Source of the DNA: an uncultured Jannaschia sp.
Lineage (GTDB): Bacteria > Pseudomonadota > Alphaproteobacteria > Rhodobacterales > Rhodobacteraceae
Length of the DNA: 64,000 nt
Direction: 5' to 3'
Assembly: GCF_947494025.1 (NCBI RefSeq)
Contig: NZ_CANLTQ010000001.1
Coordinates: 671,250 to 735,249 of the forward strand
A program made the translations under genes and the position numbers. Below the pieces are notes generated by a model. That model was not told where the DNA came from and searched no databases. It was given only the letters and a program-made list of their open reading frames with translations. Positions 46,582 to 53,938 of this stretch are shown piece by piece. The number at the start of each line of letters is the position of its first letter. The first letter of the stretch is position 1.

Positions 46582-47337
46582 ATGAGCACCGATAAATCCA
46601 CCCCCACCCCGACGGCCACGCCGAAACCCGGCAACCCGTCGAGCGCCACCGCCACGACGGCGAATCCCGCGACCGCGGCCACTGGCGCATCTTCCGGTTC
46701 GACGGGCAGCGCCGCCACGGCCGGCGGAACGGGCAGCGCCTCCGCCGCAAGCGGCACAACCGCGACCGGCTCCAAGGCCGGGTCCGAGAAGAACGCCGCC
46801 GATATGGCGAAGGAAACCCGGGACGCTGCCGAAAGCCGTGCGTCGCAACTCGGCGACAAGGCCCGTCACGAAGCGCAGAAACTAGCCGATCAGGCCCGTT
46901 CGGTCGCCGATTCCCGCGTCGAGGAAGCCCGCAGCTACGCGACCTCCAATATCGAGCGCACGGCTGACCAGATCCGCAATGCCGGCCACGAATTCGGTGA
47001 CGACAGCTACCAGGCCCGCGCGGCGGATTACCTCGCCTCGAACTTGGGCTACGCGGCCGACGTGATCCGTGACAAGGATCTCGGCTCCCTCGCCGATGAC
47101 GTGACCCACTTCGCGCGACGCAATCCGGGCATGTTCCTCGGTGGCGCGACACTCCTCGGCTTCGCCGTGGCGCGGATGCTCAAGGCTACCGAGCGTGGCC
47201 GGGGCGGCTACCGCGTCGAGACATCGCGGGACAGTTCGGATTATCGCCGTGACGACTACGATTCGCGCTTCGACGCGCCGACGCCGGGCGTCGCGAGAAC
47301 CGCCTATGACCGCCCGGTCGGGGGGTATGGACGATGA
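46582..47337 (+). CDS. Stress-induced ElaB/YqjD-like membrane-anchored protein
   Basis: A 251-residue protein in three parts: an intrinsically disordered Thr/Ala/Ser-rich head (residues 1-70), a charged helical middle resembling LEA/apolipoprotein-like proteins (KETRDAAESRASQLGDKARH, then SVADSRVEEARSYATS), and a C-terminal membrane helix (NPGMFLGGATLLGFAVARML, preceded by ARR) as in YqjD/ElaB and 'nutrient deprivation-induced' proteins. AGGAGA precedes the start. The stop overlaps the next gene by 4 bp. It is the second gene downstream of an EcfG promoter, so it is likely part of the general stress response. Confidence 0.7.
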   Translation: MSTDKSTPTPTATPKPGNPSSATATTANPATAATGASSGSTGSAATAGGTGSASAASGTTATGSKAGSEKNAADMAKETRDAAESRASQLGDKARHEAQKLADQARSVADSRVEEARSYATSNIERTADQIRNAGHEFGDDSYQARAADYLASNLGYAADVIRDKDLGSLADDVTHFARRNPGMFLGGATLLGFAVARMLKATERGRGGYRVETSRDSSDYRRDDYDSRFDAPTPGVARTAYDRPVGGYGR

Positions 47338-47726
47338 ACGAGACGCCCGAAACGAAAGGAACGACGAGCCTGATCGGGGACGTGCTGTCGCACGTCTCCA
47401 ATCTCGTCCGCAAGGAAGTGGACCTCGCGCGCGCCGAGGTGTCCGAGAATGTCACCCGTGCCGGTGTCGCCGTCGGCCTGCTGGCCGGCGCGCTGATCGT
47501 AGCGCTCGTGGCGTTGAACGTGCTGGCCGCGGCACTCGTCTCGGCGATCGCCGAGCTCGGGCTCGATGCGGGCTGGGCGGCGTTGATTGTGGGCGGCGCG
47601 TTGGCGGTGGTCGCCTTCGTGATGGTTTCGAAGGGCATCAGCGATCTTAAGCTGTCGAGCCTTGCACCGAACCGCACGGTGAAGAACGTCAAGCGCGACG
47701 CCGTGGCCGTGAAGGAGACGATGTGA
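47334..47726 (+). CDS. Phage-holin-family/DUF1469-like membrane protein
   Basis: A 130-residue protein with an N-terminal amphipathic helix (GDVLSHVSNLVRKEVDLARA) and two closely spaced membrane helices (about residues 48-72 and 82-100). This is the pattern of the putative holin superfamily III/YqjE (DUF1469) proteins, which typically accompany YqjD- and DUF3618-type proteins in stress operons. They are not phage genes. It overlaps the neighbours on both sides by 1-4 bp, so the three are translationally coupled. Confidence 0.75.
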   Translation: MNETPETKGTTSLIGDVLSHVSNLVRKEVDLARAEVSENVTRAGVAVGLLAGALIVALVALNVLAAALVSAIAELGLDAGWAALIVGGALAVVAFVMVSKGISDLKLSSLAPNRTVKNVKRDAVAVKETM

Positions 47727-48925
47727 TGTCCGACAAGTCCCCCGACGAGATCGAACGCGAGATCGAGGCCGAGCGCGGCGAGCTCGCCCGCTCCCTCGAC
47801 GCGTTGCAGAACCGCTTCTCGCCCGAAGCGATGGTGGAGACCGCGTCCGGGCTGTTCCGGGAACATGGCGGTGCGTTCGCGGACGGTGCCGTCCGTCAGG
47901 CGAAGGCCAATCCCATTGCGCTCGCGTTGACGGGGGTGGGGCTCGCCTGGCTGATCGCCGGCCCCTCCCGTCCGACGGCTGGAACATACGACCGCTGGGA
48001 TGCGACGCACGATATCGAGTCTTTCCGCGATACCTACGGACGGCCCGATCCGGTCGGGACCGGCTCCGATGAGGAGACGTCCGGCTTCGTGCATCGTGAC
48101 CGCATGCCGGCATCGCGCACCCAGCTCGAACCGGCGGCCCATACGCCGAAGGTGGCCTATGACGACCGGGAATACGAACCCGTTCACGGCTTCCGGCGCG
48201 GTCCGAACGACATGGGCGGATTCGACGACCGTTTGGCTCGCGCTTCGGGCGACTACCACGAGCCGACGCTTCGCGACCGCGTCACCGGCGCCGCGCGCTC
48301 GGCGCGAACCAGTCTGAGTTCGGCCGGCCGGCGGATCGGCGGTGCCGTTCCGTCCTTTGGCAGAAGCCAGGACGATTATGGATACATGCGCGATTACGAC
48401 GATGGCTCAAACCAGAGCTTCGTCGATCGCCTGAAGGAAGGAACCGAGAACATGACCGACGCCGCACGAGACCGTGTCATCGCCGCCCGGCAAGCGGCCT
48501 ACAACGCACAGCGGAACCTGGACGATCATGCGCGTGCCTACGTTTCGCAAGGGCGCGACGCCTATGGTGAGCATCCGCTGGTCGGCGGGCTCATCGCTTT
48601 CGGACTTGGCGCGATGATCGGTGCCGCCCTGCCGCGCACGCGGCAGGAAGACGCCTATCTGGGCTCCTACCGCGACCGCGCGCTGGAGGAGGCCGAGCGC
48701 ATCTACCACGCTGAATCGGCCAAGCTGCAGGAAGTCGCGCGCGCCGCGGCCGAGGAAGCCAAGGCCGCTGCATCCGAGACGCTAAACAACGCCAAGGAAA
48801 AGACGCCCACCGGCGAAGAGGCCATGGATCGGGCCGAAGGCGCCGCGAAGTCGACGGCCGAGCGGGTCAAGAACGCGGCCGAGGAAGAAGCGGAGAAGCA
48901 GAACCTCGGCGGCAGCGTCAGCTGA
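47726..48925 (+). CDS. DUF3618 domain protein
   Basis: A 399-residue protein. The N-terminus is a DUF3618 segment (KSPDEIEREIEAERGELARS, then LDALQNRFSPEAMVE), followed by a first hydrophobic stretch (NPIALALTGVGLAWLIAG), a long hydrophilic Asp/Arg/Tyr-rich linker, a second hydrophobic stretch (HPLVGGLIAFGLGAMIGAAL) and a long Ala/Glu/Lys coiled-coil tail. It is longer than most family members, which have only the first part. It ends the stress operon before a terminator. ATG 47726 shares one base with the upstream stop; a GTG at 47723 is possible. Confidence 0.75.
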   Translation: MSDKSPDEIEREIEAERGELARSLDALQNRFSPEAMVETASGLFREHGGAFADGAVRQAKANPIALALTGVGLAWLIAGPSRPTAGTYDRWDATHDIESFRDTYGRPDPVGTGSDEETSGFVHRDRMPASRTQLEPAAHTPKVAYDDREYEPVHGFRRGPNDMGGFDDRLARASGDYHEPTLRDRVTGAARSARTSLSSAGRRIGGAVPSFGRSQDDYGYMRDYDDGSNQSFVDRLKEGTENMTDAARDRVIAARQAAYNAQRNLDDHARAYVSQGRDAYGEHPLVGGLIAFGLGAMIGAALPRTRQEDAYLGSYRDRALEEAERIYHAESAKLQEVARAAAEEAKAAASETLNNAKEKTPTGEEAMDRAEGAAKSTAERVKNAAEEEAEKQNLGGSVS

Positions 48926-48946
48926 CGTCCTTCGATATAGTCGTGG

Positions 48947-48980
48947 AAAGCGCGGTCCCGTCGGGCCGCGCTTTTCGTTT
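48947..48980 (+). terminator. Terminator of the stress operon
   Basis: AAAGCGCGG and CCGCGCTTTT form a 9 bp stem with a GC-rich 10-base loop, followed by TTTTCGTTT. It lies 21 bases after the DUF3618 stop. Confidence 0.8.
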
Positions 48981-48991
48981 GCGCCGCCCAG

Positions 48992-49021
48992 AAAAAAGGC
49001 GGCCCGTGCAGGCCGCCTTCC
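48992..49021 (-). terminator. Terminator of the DUF892 gene
   Basis: Read on the minus strand, AAGGCGGCC and GGCCGCCTT form a 9 bp stem followed by a run of six T. It starts about 23 bases after the DUF892 stop codon and lies back to back with the terminator of the stress operon. Confidence 0.85.
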
Positions 49022-49043
49022 GCATGTCATGTATCGCGGCGCG

Positions 49044-49535
49044 TCAGGCCACGGCATCCGTATTGATGCCGCTCGTCGCGAGCCGCGTCATGTGGTCGTC
49101 GCCGTCATAGGTGTTCGACAGATGCGTATCGAGGCGCGCGGCGTCGTCCTCGAGACCGAGCCTTTTGGCGAACGTCTTGACGCAACCGTAGCCCGCGATC
49201 GCGTAGTGGGCCATGCGTTGATACTGCGTGATGATCATCACGTCGCGCACCGCGTCGTCGCCGAATTCCTCCTCGAGCGCGTGGGCACGGGCCTCCTTCA
49301 CGAGCCCCTCCATGCCCTTGCAATGCTCGCCTTTCGGATCGGCCCCGTGGCTCTTGATCAGCGTCTCGAGCATCTGCAATCCGTCCGAAATGCCCTTGTG
49401 GCCGGAATGGAGGGCCTGCTTCAGCTCCTCGTCGGTCGCGGCCTGCTCGAGCTCGACGGTGACGTCGCGCGATTGGGTGCAGGCGGAATAAATGTCCTGC
49501 AACTGGTCGATGTAGAGATCCTTGAGGGTGTCCAT
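49044..49535 (-). CDS. DUF892 ferritin-like protein (YciE/YciF family)
   Basis: A 163-residue four-helix-bundle protein. The N-terminus LKDLYIDQLQDIYSACTQ, the central TLIKSHGADP and the helix DVMIITQYQRMAHYAIAGYG are typical of DUF892/YciF, a ferritin-like stress family with glutamate/histidine metal ligands. Members rise under general stress and in biofilms, but the reaction is unproven. AGGAA precedes the ATG at 49535. An exact EcfG promoter lies 37 bases upstream of the start, and a terminator follows the gene, so it is a one-gene stress unit. Confidence 0.88.
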   Translation of the reverse strand: MDTLKDLYIDQLQDIYSACTQSRDVTVELEQAATDEELKQALHSGHKGISDGLQMLETLIKSHGADPKGEHCKGMEGLVKEARAHALEEEFGDDAVRDVMIITQYQRMAHYAIAGYGCVKTFAKRLGLEDDAARLDTHLSNTYDGDDHMTRLATSGINTDAVA

Positions 49536-49571
49536 CGTGTTTCCTTCCCGTTCAGTCGGTTCCTGCCAGCC

Positions 49572-49597
49572 AACGTTGCGGGCCGCTCCTTCGTTCC
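49572..49597 (-). promoter_or_regulatory. EcfG promoter of the DUF892 gene
   Basis: On the minus strand, GGAAC (49597-49593), a 17-base spacer and CGTT (49575-49572): an exact consensus match. It predicts RNA starting near 49565, giving a leader of about 30 bases before the DUF892 ATG. Confidence 0.8.
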
Positions 49598-49621
49598 TGT
49601 GCGGCGCGGCGGCGCAAGCGG

Positions 49622-49648
49622 GGAACTGGGCCGCACCGGGCGGACGTT
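49622..49648 (+). promoter_or_regulatory. EcfG-like promoter of the SDR gene, long spacer
   Basis: GGAAC at 49622 and CGTT at 49645 are separated by 18 bases, one more than the usual 16-17. It is correctly oriented and placed 70 bases upstream of the SDR start. Activity is uncertain because of the spacing. Confidence 0.45.
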
Positions 49649-49718
49649 GATCCGGCGAGGCGGCCGGCAAACCGCGAACGCGCGGCCGGTCGCGCCCCGC
49701 CACGGAACGGAGACCATC

Positions 49719-50768
49719 ATGCAGCATTCCCCCATCGCCGTCGTCACCGGCGGAACGGCCGGTATCGGTCGCGCGACCGTCGATGCCCTGCTCGACCGCG
49801 GCTATCGCGTGGCCGTCCTCGCCCGCGGCACGCGCCGGCTGGAGGCACTGTCGCGCACAAAGGGCAACCGCGTCTGGACCCGGTCGGTGGACGTGGGCGA
49901 CGGCGCGGCGCTCGACCGCGCGGGCGACGCGATCGTCGACGAGCTGGGCGTGCCGGACGTCTGGGTCAACAACGCGATGCTCACCAGCCTTTCCCCCTTC
50001 GCCGAGGTCGACGAGGCCGAGTTCCGCAAGATCACCGACACGACCTATCTGGGCACGGTGAACGGCTGCCGCACGGCGCTTCGGATCATGGCGCGGGGAA
50101 ACATCGTCAATGTCGGCTCAGGCCTCGCCTATGCATCGATCCCGAACCAGGCCGCCTATTGCGGCGCCAAGCACGCCATCGAGGGCTTCACCCAGTCGTT
50201 GCGCATCGAGCTGGCACAGGCGCGCCGCCCGATCACGCTGTCGATGGTGCAACTTCCGGCGGTCAACACGCCGCAATTCGACTGGTCCCGCAACCGGATG
50301 GACCGCAAGCAGCAGCCGGCCCCGCCGATCTTCCAGCCCGAGGTCGCGGCGGCGGGCGTGATGAAGGCGATCGACGGCCACGCGCGCGAGATCCTGGTCG
50401 GCCGGTCTGTCCTGCAGCTTATGGTGGCCAACATGCTCTTTCCCACCATCGTGGAGCGCAAGCTGACGAAGATCGGCACCGACATCCAGACGTCCGAACG
50501 GCCCGACCGGCCCCGGCTCGACAACCTCGACAGCCCGGTGGAGGATTATCCCGGCACATCGCATGGCCCCTACGACGACCGTGCCGCGCCGCGCGGGATG
50601 GTGGTCGACGGCGATGCCGCGCGGGCGGTCTTCGTCGCGGGCGGCGTCGCGGCGCTTCTGGCGGCAGGCCTCCTTCTTGGCCGGGCCACCGCGTCGCGGA
50701 AACGCGGCCCGCGGCCCCTCGCCCGGCCGCGGGCCACGCCGGCCTATCTGCGGCCGGCGGGCCTCTAG
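49719..50768 (+). CDS. SDR-family oxidoreductase with C-terminal membrane anchor
   Basis: A 349-residue classical short-chain dehydrogenase. The cofactor loop TGGTAGIG, the NNA motif (VWVNNAM), the catalytic Ser (VNVGSG) and YCGAK (Tyr-x-x-x-Lys) are all intact. After about residue 240 the sequence leaves the SDR core and near the C-terminus has a single hydrophobic helix (VFVAGGVAALLAAGLLLGRA) followed by basic residues, so it is probably tethered to the inner membrane. GGAG precedes the ATG. It faces the DUF892 stress gene across about 180 bp. The substrate is unknown. Confidence 0.85.
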   Translation: MQHSPIAVVTGGTAGIGRATVDALLDRGYRVAVLARGTRRLEALSRTKGNRVWTRSVDVGDGAALDRAGDAIVDELGVPDVWVNNAMLTSLSPFAEVDEAEFRKITDTTYLGTVNGCRTALRIMARGNIVNVGSGLAYASIPNQAAYCGAKHAIEGFTQSLRIELAQARRPITLSMVQLPAVNTPQFDWSRNRMDRKQQPAPPIFQPEVAAAGVMKAIDGHAREILVGRSVLQLMVANMLFPTIVERKLTKIGTDIQTSERPDRPRLDNLDSPVEDYPGTSHGPYDDRAAPRGMVVDGDAARAVFVAGGVAALLAAGLLLGRATASRKRGPRPLARPRATPAYLRPAGL

Positions 50769-50790
50769 ACCGCCGGAACGCTCAGACGAG

Positions 50791-51123
50791 TCAGACAACT
50801 CCGGTCCGCGCCGAAAAGGTCGGTCCTGTCATCGGGCCGGAGGCGAGGTCGGGGACGCCTTCCGTCTCGACCGCGTCCCGCCCGAAGTTCAGAACCATCC
50901 GCCCGCCCGCGCAATCGAGCCGGATCACGTCGCGGTCTCGCGACCAGTTGTCGAGCACCATCCCCGTCATCCGCTGGCACCGGAACCCGATGGCCCGGCG
51001 CCGTCGGCCATCGGCGAGGGATAAACGCGCGAGCCAGATCGCGTCGACAGCCAGCGCCGCCACATGGCCGAGATTGCGGGTGATCCCGTTCAGATCGCCG
51101 ATGCCGGCGTCGGAACGAGACAC
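50791..51123 (-). pseudogene. Remnant of a GH13 alpha-glucosidase-family gene
   Basis: On the minus strand a segment reads GIGDLNGITRNLGHVAALAV followed directly by DAIWLA, which is the conserved N-terminal barrel strand of GH13 alpha-glucosidases and amylases (GDLxGIxxxLxxxxxLGVDAIWLxP). It then jumps to sequence like the far C-terminal beta domain (DVIRLDCAGGRMVLNFGRDA) and a stop. About 400 residues including the catalytic Asp/Glu/Asp are missing, so this is a deletion remnant. No ribosome-binding site is evident. Confidence 0.6.
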
Positions 51124-51175
51124 GCGGAAGGCGCCCCCTGCGGGACGCCTCGCCTCGTGCGATACAGGACCGTCC

Positions 51176-52030
51176 TCAGGCCCCGACCACCTTGCCGCCA
51201 TTCGGGTGCAGCGTCTGACCGGTGAAGTAGCTCCCGTCCGAGGATGCGAGGAACAGGAACGCCGTCGCCACCTCCCAGGGCTGCCCGGCACGACCCATGG
51301 GCGTGCCGGAGCCGAAGCCCTCGACATCCTCGGCGGGCATCGTGCCGGGGATGAACGGTGTCCAGATCGGGCCGGGCGCGACCGCGTTCACGCGGATGCC
51401 CCTGTCGACGAGGTTGCTCGACATTGAGCGGGTGAAGGCCAGCGAGGCGCCGCGCGTCGTGGAATAGGTGACGAGCGAGCCCATGCCCGCGAAGGCGTTG
51501 ACGGAGGACGTGTTGACGATCGCCGCGCCCTCCTTGAGATGCGGCAGCGCCGCCTGCGTCGTGAACATGTAGGACTTCACGTTCGAAGCCAGCATCCGGT
51601 CGATCAGCTCCTCGTCGAGATCGGCGAAATCCTCGTCGATGAACTGCTGCGCGGCGTTGTTGATAAGAATGTCGAGCTGCCCGAAGGTCTCGACCGTCTT
51701 CGCAACCGCCGCTTCGCAATTGGCCTTCACCCCGAGGTCGCCGGGGATAAGGAGGCATTCGCCGCCCTCCGCCTCGACGAGGCGCTTGGTCTCCTCGGCA
51801 TCCCGGTCCTCCTCGAGATAGGCGATGGCGACCTTGGCGCCCTCGCGCGCGAACAGGACCGAGACGGCGCGGCCGATGCCGCTGTCCCCGCCGGTGACGA
51901 GGGCGATCTTGCCCAAGAGCTTGCCCGAACCGGGATGGCGCGGCGTGTAGTCCGGCGCCGGATCCATCCTGTGCTCGTCGGCGGGCATGCTGTCCTGATG
52001 CTGGGCCGGAATGGTCGGTGCGTCGGTCAT
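51176..52030 (-). CDS. SDR-family oxidoreductase (YghA/GsiB-like stress type), Lys-to-Arg in active site
   Basis: A 284-residue short-chain dehydrogenase of the long-N-terminus stress group (about 40 extra residues before ALVTGGDSGIG). NNAAQQ, the catalytic Ser (NTSSVNAFAG) and APGPIWTP are intact. The active-site motif, normally YSATK, reads YSTTR, so the catalytic lysine is replaced by arginine. An EcfG-like promoter lies about 42 bases upstream of the ATG. GGAG precedes the start. Whether it keeps activity is open. Confidence 0.87.
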   Translation of the reverse strand: MTDAPTIPAQHQDSMPADEHRMDPAPDYTPRHPGSGKLLGKIALVTGGDSGIGRAVSVLFAREGAKVAIAYLEEDRDAEETKRLVEAEGGECLLIPGDLGVKANCEAAVAKTVETFGQLDILINNAAQQFIDEDFADLDEELIDRMLASNVKSYMFTTQAALPHLKEGAAIVNTSSVNAFAGMGSLVTYSTTRGASLAFTRSMSSNLVDRGIRVNAVAPGPIWTPFIPGTMPAEDVEGFGSGTPMGRAGQPWEVATAFLFLASSDGSYFTGQTLHPNGGKVVGA

Positions 52031-52076
52031 GGCGATCTCCTTTTCGGATCGTGGCGTCGGGTTCGAAATCGGGAGG

Positions 52077-52103
52077 GGAACACGACCCGGGCGACCTTGT
52101 TCC
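52077..52103. promoter_or_regulatory. Near-palindromic EcfG-like promoter readable in both directions
   Basis: The element is GGAAC, 17 bases, GTTCC. Read on the minus strand it gives GGAAC-N16-TGTT, placed 50 bases from the 52030 SDR start. Read on the plus strand it gives GGAAC-N16-TGTT, facing the 52282 SDR. Each differs from consensus by one base in the -10 (TGTT for CGTT). Confidence 0.55.
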
Positions 52104-52219
52104 GGACTGCTACACGTCGTCGCGACCGTCCTGCCCGCGACGGAACCCCGAGGCGTCGCGGGCCCGGCGGGGCCACCGGGGCCGCGGTGCGATAGTTAGC
52201 CACGCCCCCGCGCCGCCCC

Positions 52220-52245
52220 GGAACCGATGCCGGCGCGGCAGCGAT
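52220..52245 (+). promoter_or_regulatory. EcfG-like promoter close to the plus-strand SDR gene
   Basis: GGAAC at 52220, 17 bases, then CGAT at 52242 (one mismatch to CGTT). It predicts a leader of about 30 bases before the ATG at 52282, a more usual length than from the bidirectional element further upstream. Confidence 0.45.
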
Positions 52246-52281
52246 AAGACCCGACCCTTCACGACCAATCGGAGACGATTC

Positions 52282-53082
52282 ATGGACCTCGACATCAACG
52301 GCCGCACCGCCGTCATTTCCGGCGCGGCCGGCGACATGGCGCTGGAAACCGCCAGGATCCTGCAAGGCGACGGCTGCAACCTCGTGCTGACCGACATCGA
52401 CGAGGATGATCTCGCGGAGGCCGCGGCCAAGCTGGGTGAGGGTGTGGTCTCGGTCGTCGCGGATCTGAGTGACCAGGCCGGGGCCGACAAGGTCGCAAAG
52501 GCGGTGGAGGACGCGGGCTGGCATGCCGACATCCTCGTCCACGCCGCGGGCGTGACCGGGGCCAAGGGCGACCCGCTGGCCGACATTTCCGAAGACGACT
52601 GGATGCATGCCTGGAACACCGACTTCATGACCGCGGTGCGCATGAGCAAGGCGTTGATCCCCGGCATGAACGAGCGCGGCTGGGGCCGCGTGGTGTTCGT
52701 CGTCTCCGAGAACGTGGCGCAGCCCTATCCCGACGAGGTCGTCTACAATGCCTCGAAATCCGCGCTCCTGAGCTTCTCCAAGGGCATGAGTCAGGTCTAC
52801 GCCCAGAAGGGCACGCTGATAAACTGCATCGCGCCCGCCTTCATCGAGACCGACATGACCGACGGCATGATGAGAAAGCGGTCCGAGAAGCTCGGCGTCT
52901 CCTTCGACGAGGCCGTCGAATCCTTCCTGAAGGAGGAGCGTCCGCATCTCTCGCTCAAGCGTCGCGGCCGCCCCGAGGAAGCCGCCTTCGCGATCGCGTG
53001 CCTGTGTTCGGGGAAGGCGAGCTTCGTCAACGGCTCGAACTGGCGCGTCGATGGGGGCGCGGTACAGACGATGAACCTCTGA
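52282..53082 (+). CDS. SDR-family oxidoreductase
   Basis: A 266-residue short-chain dehydrogenase. The catalytic YNASK, the Ser in VFVVSENVAQ and the C-terminal NGSNWRVDGG are intact; the cofactor loop is unusual (SGAAGDMALETA rather than TGxxxGIG) but keeps the glycines. The DIDEDD acidic end of strand 2 favours NAD(H). It is preceded by GGAGA and by EcfG-like elements. The alpha/beta hydrolase gene follows with a 1-base gap, so the two form an operon. The substrate is unknown. Confidence 0.87.
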   Translation: MDLDINGRTAVISGAAGDMALETARILQGDGCNLVLTDIDEDDLAEAAAKLGEGVVSVVADLSDQAGADKVAKAVEDAGWHADILVHAAGVTGAKGDPLADISEDDWMHAWNTDFMTAVRMSKALIPGMNERGWGRVVFVVSENVAQPYPDEVVYNASKSALLSFSKGMSQVYAQKGTLINCIAPAFIETDMTDGMMRKRSEKLGVSFDEAVESFLKEERPHLSLKRRGRPEEAAFAIACLCSGKASFVNGSNWRVDGGAVQTMNL

Positions 53083-53083
53083 G

Positions 53084-53938
53084 GTGCCTTTCGAAGCGGA
53101 AATCACGCGCGACGACCTGCTCACGCGCATCGCGGCGCATCCCATGAGCGACACGCCCGCCCTCCAGCGTCCGGCGTTCCAGCGACTGATGCTCGGAGGC
53201 GCCGCCGTGGCGCCCGGAATGCGGCATATCCGGGCGCGACGCGCGGGCGGGCCGCGCGTGATCTGGTTCCACGGCGGTGGCTACGTCTTCGGATCGCCCG
53301 CGACGCACGAACGGATCGGCGTCTATCTGGCCAATCGGCACGGGTTCGACGTCACGCTGCCGGCCTATCGCCTTGCGCCGGAGCATCCCTGGCCCGCGCA
53401 GCTCGACGACGCGCTGGCCGCGATCCCGGAGGACGGAAAGGTCGTCCTCGCGGGCGACAGCGCGGGCGGCCATCTGGCGCTGGTGACGGCGCTGCACCTC
53501 GCCCGCGCCGGCCGGCCACCGCTGGGTCTCCTCCTCTTCTCGCCGAACACGGACCGTTCGGGGCGCAGCGTCACCCGCACGGCGATGGAAGCCGGCGACC
53601 CGATGGTCGGCGACGCGGGCGACCGCGCCCTGGCCGAGATGTGCTTCGGCGCGCGACCGCTCACGGATCCGGACGTCTCGCCCCTGCTGGCGGATCTGTC
53701 GGGGCTGTCGCCGACCTGGATCGAGGTCGGCACACCGGAAGTCCTGCTCGACGATTCGCGCCTGCTGCATGCGCGGGCCCGCGAGGTGGGCGTCGACGCC
53801 CACCTCACGGTGACGCACGGGATGCTGCATATGGGTCAGGTCTGGACGCCGTGGTGGGCACCGGCCCGCGCCTCGCTTGATCGCGCGGCCGCCTTCGCGA
53901 CCGGTATCTGGCGGCAGGCCGGTACGTTTGCGGTCTAG
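53084..53938 (+). CDS. Alpha/beta hydrolase (hormone-sensitive-lipase-type esterase)
   Basis: A 284-residue esterase of the HSL family. The oxyanion motif HGGG (VIWFHGGGYVFG), the nucleophile elbow GDSAGG and the late Asp/His residues (LLDDSRLL, THGMLHMGQ) form the expected site. The first in-frame codon is GTG at 53084, two bases after the SDR stop; a later ATG (MSDTPALQ, 53144) would trim 20 residues. It probably acts on an ester made or used by the upstream SDR. The last 4 bp overlap the convergent RTX gene. Confidence 0.83.
   Translation: MPFEAEITRDDLLTRIAAHPMSDTPALQRPAFQRLMLGGAAVAPGMRHIRARRAGGPRVIWFHGGGYVFGSPATHERIGVYLANRHGFDVTLPAYRLAPEHPWPAQLDDALAAIPEDGKVVLAGDSAGGHLALVTALHLARAGRPPLGLLLFSPNTDRSGRSVTRTAMEAGDPMVGDAGDRALAEMCFGARPLTDPDVSPLLADLSGLSPTWIEVGTPEVLLDDSRLLHARAREVGVDAHLTVTHGMLHMGQVWTPWWAPARASLDRAAAFATGIWRQAGTFAV

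Noticed and set aside
47334..47726. Prophage holin
   Set aside because: Although it fits a holin-like family, no phage genes are nearby, and the YqjD/DUF3618 context and EcfG promoter point to a stress-envelope protein.
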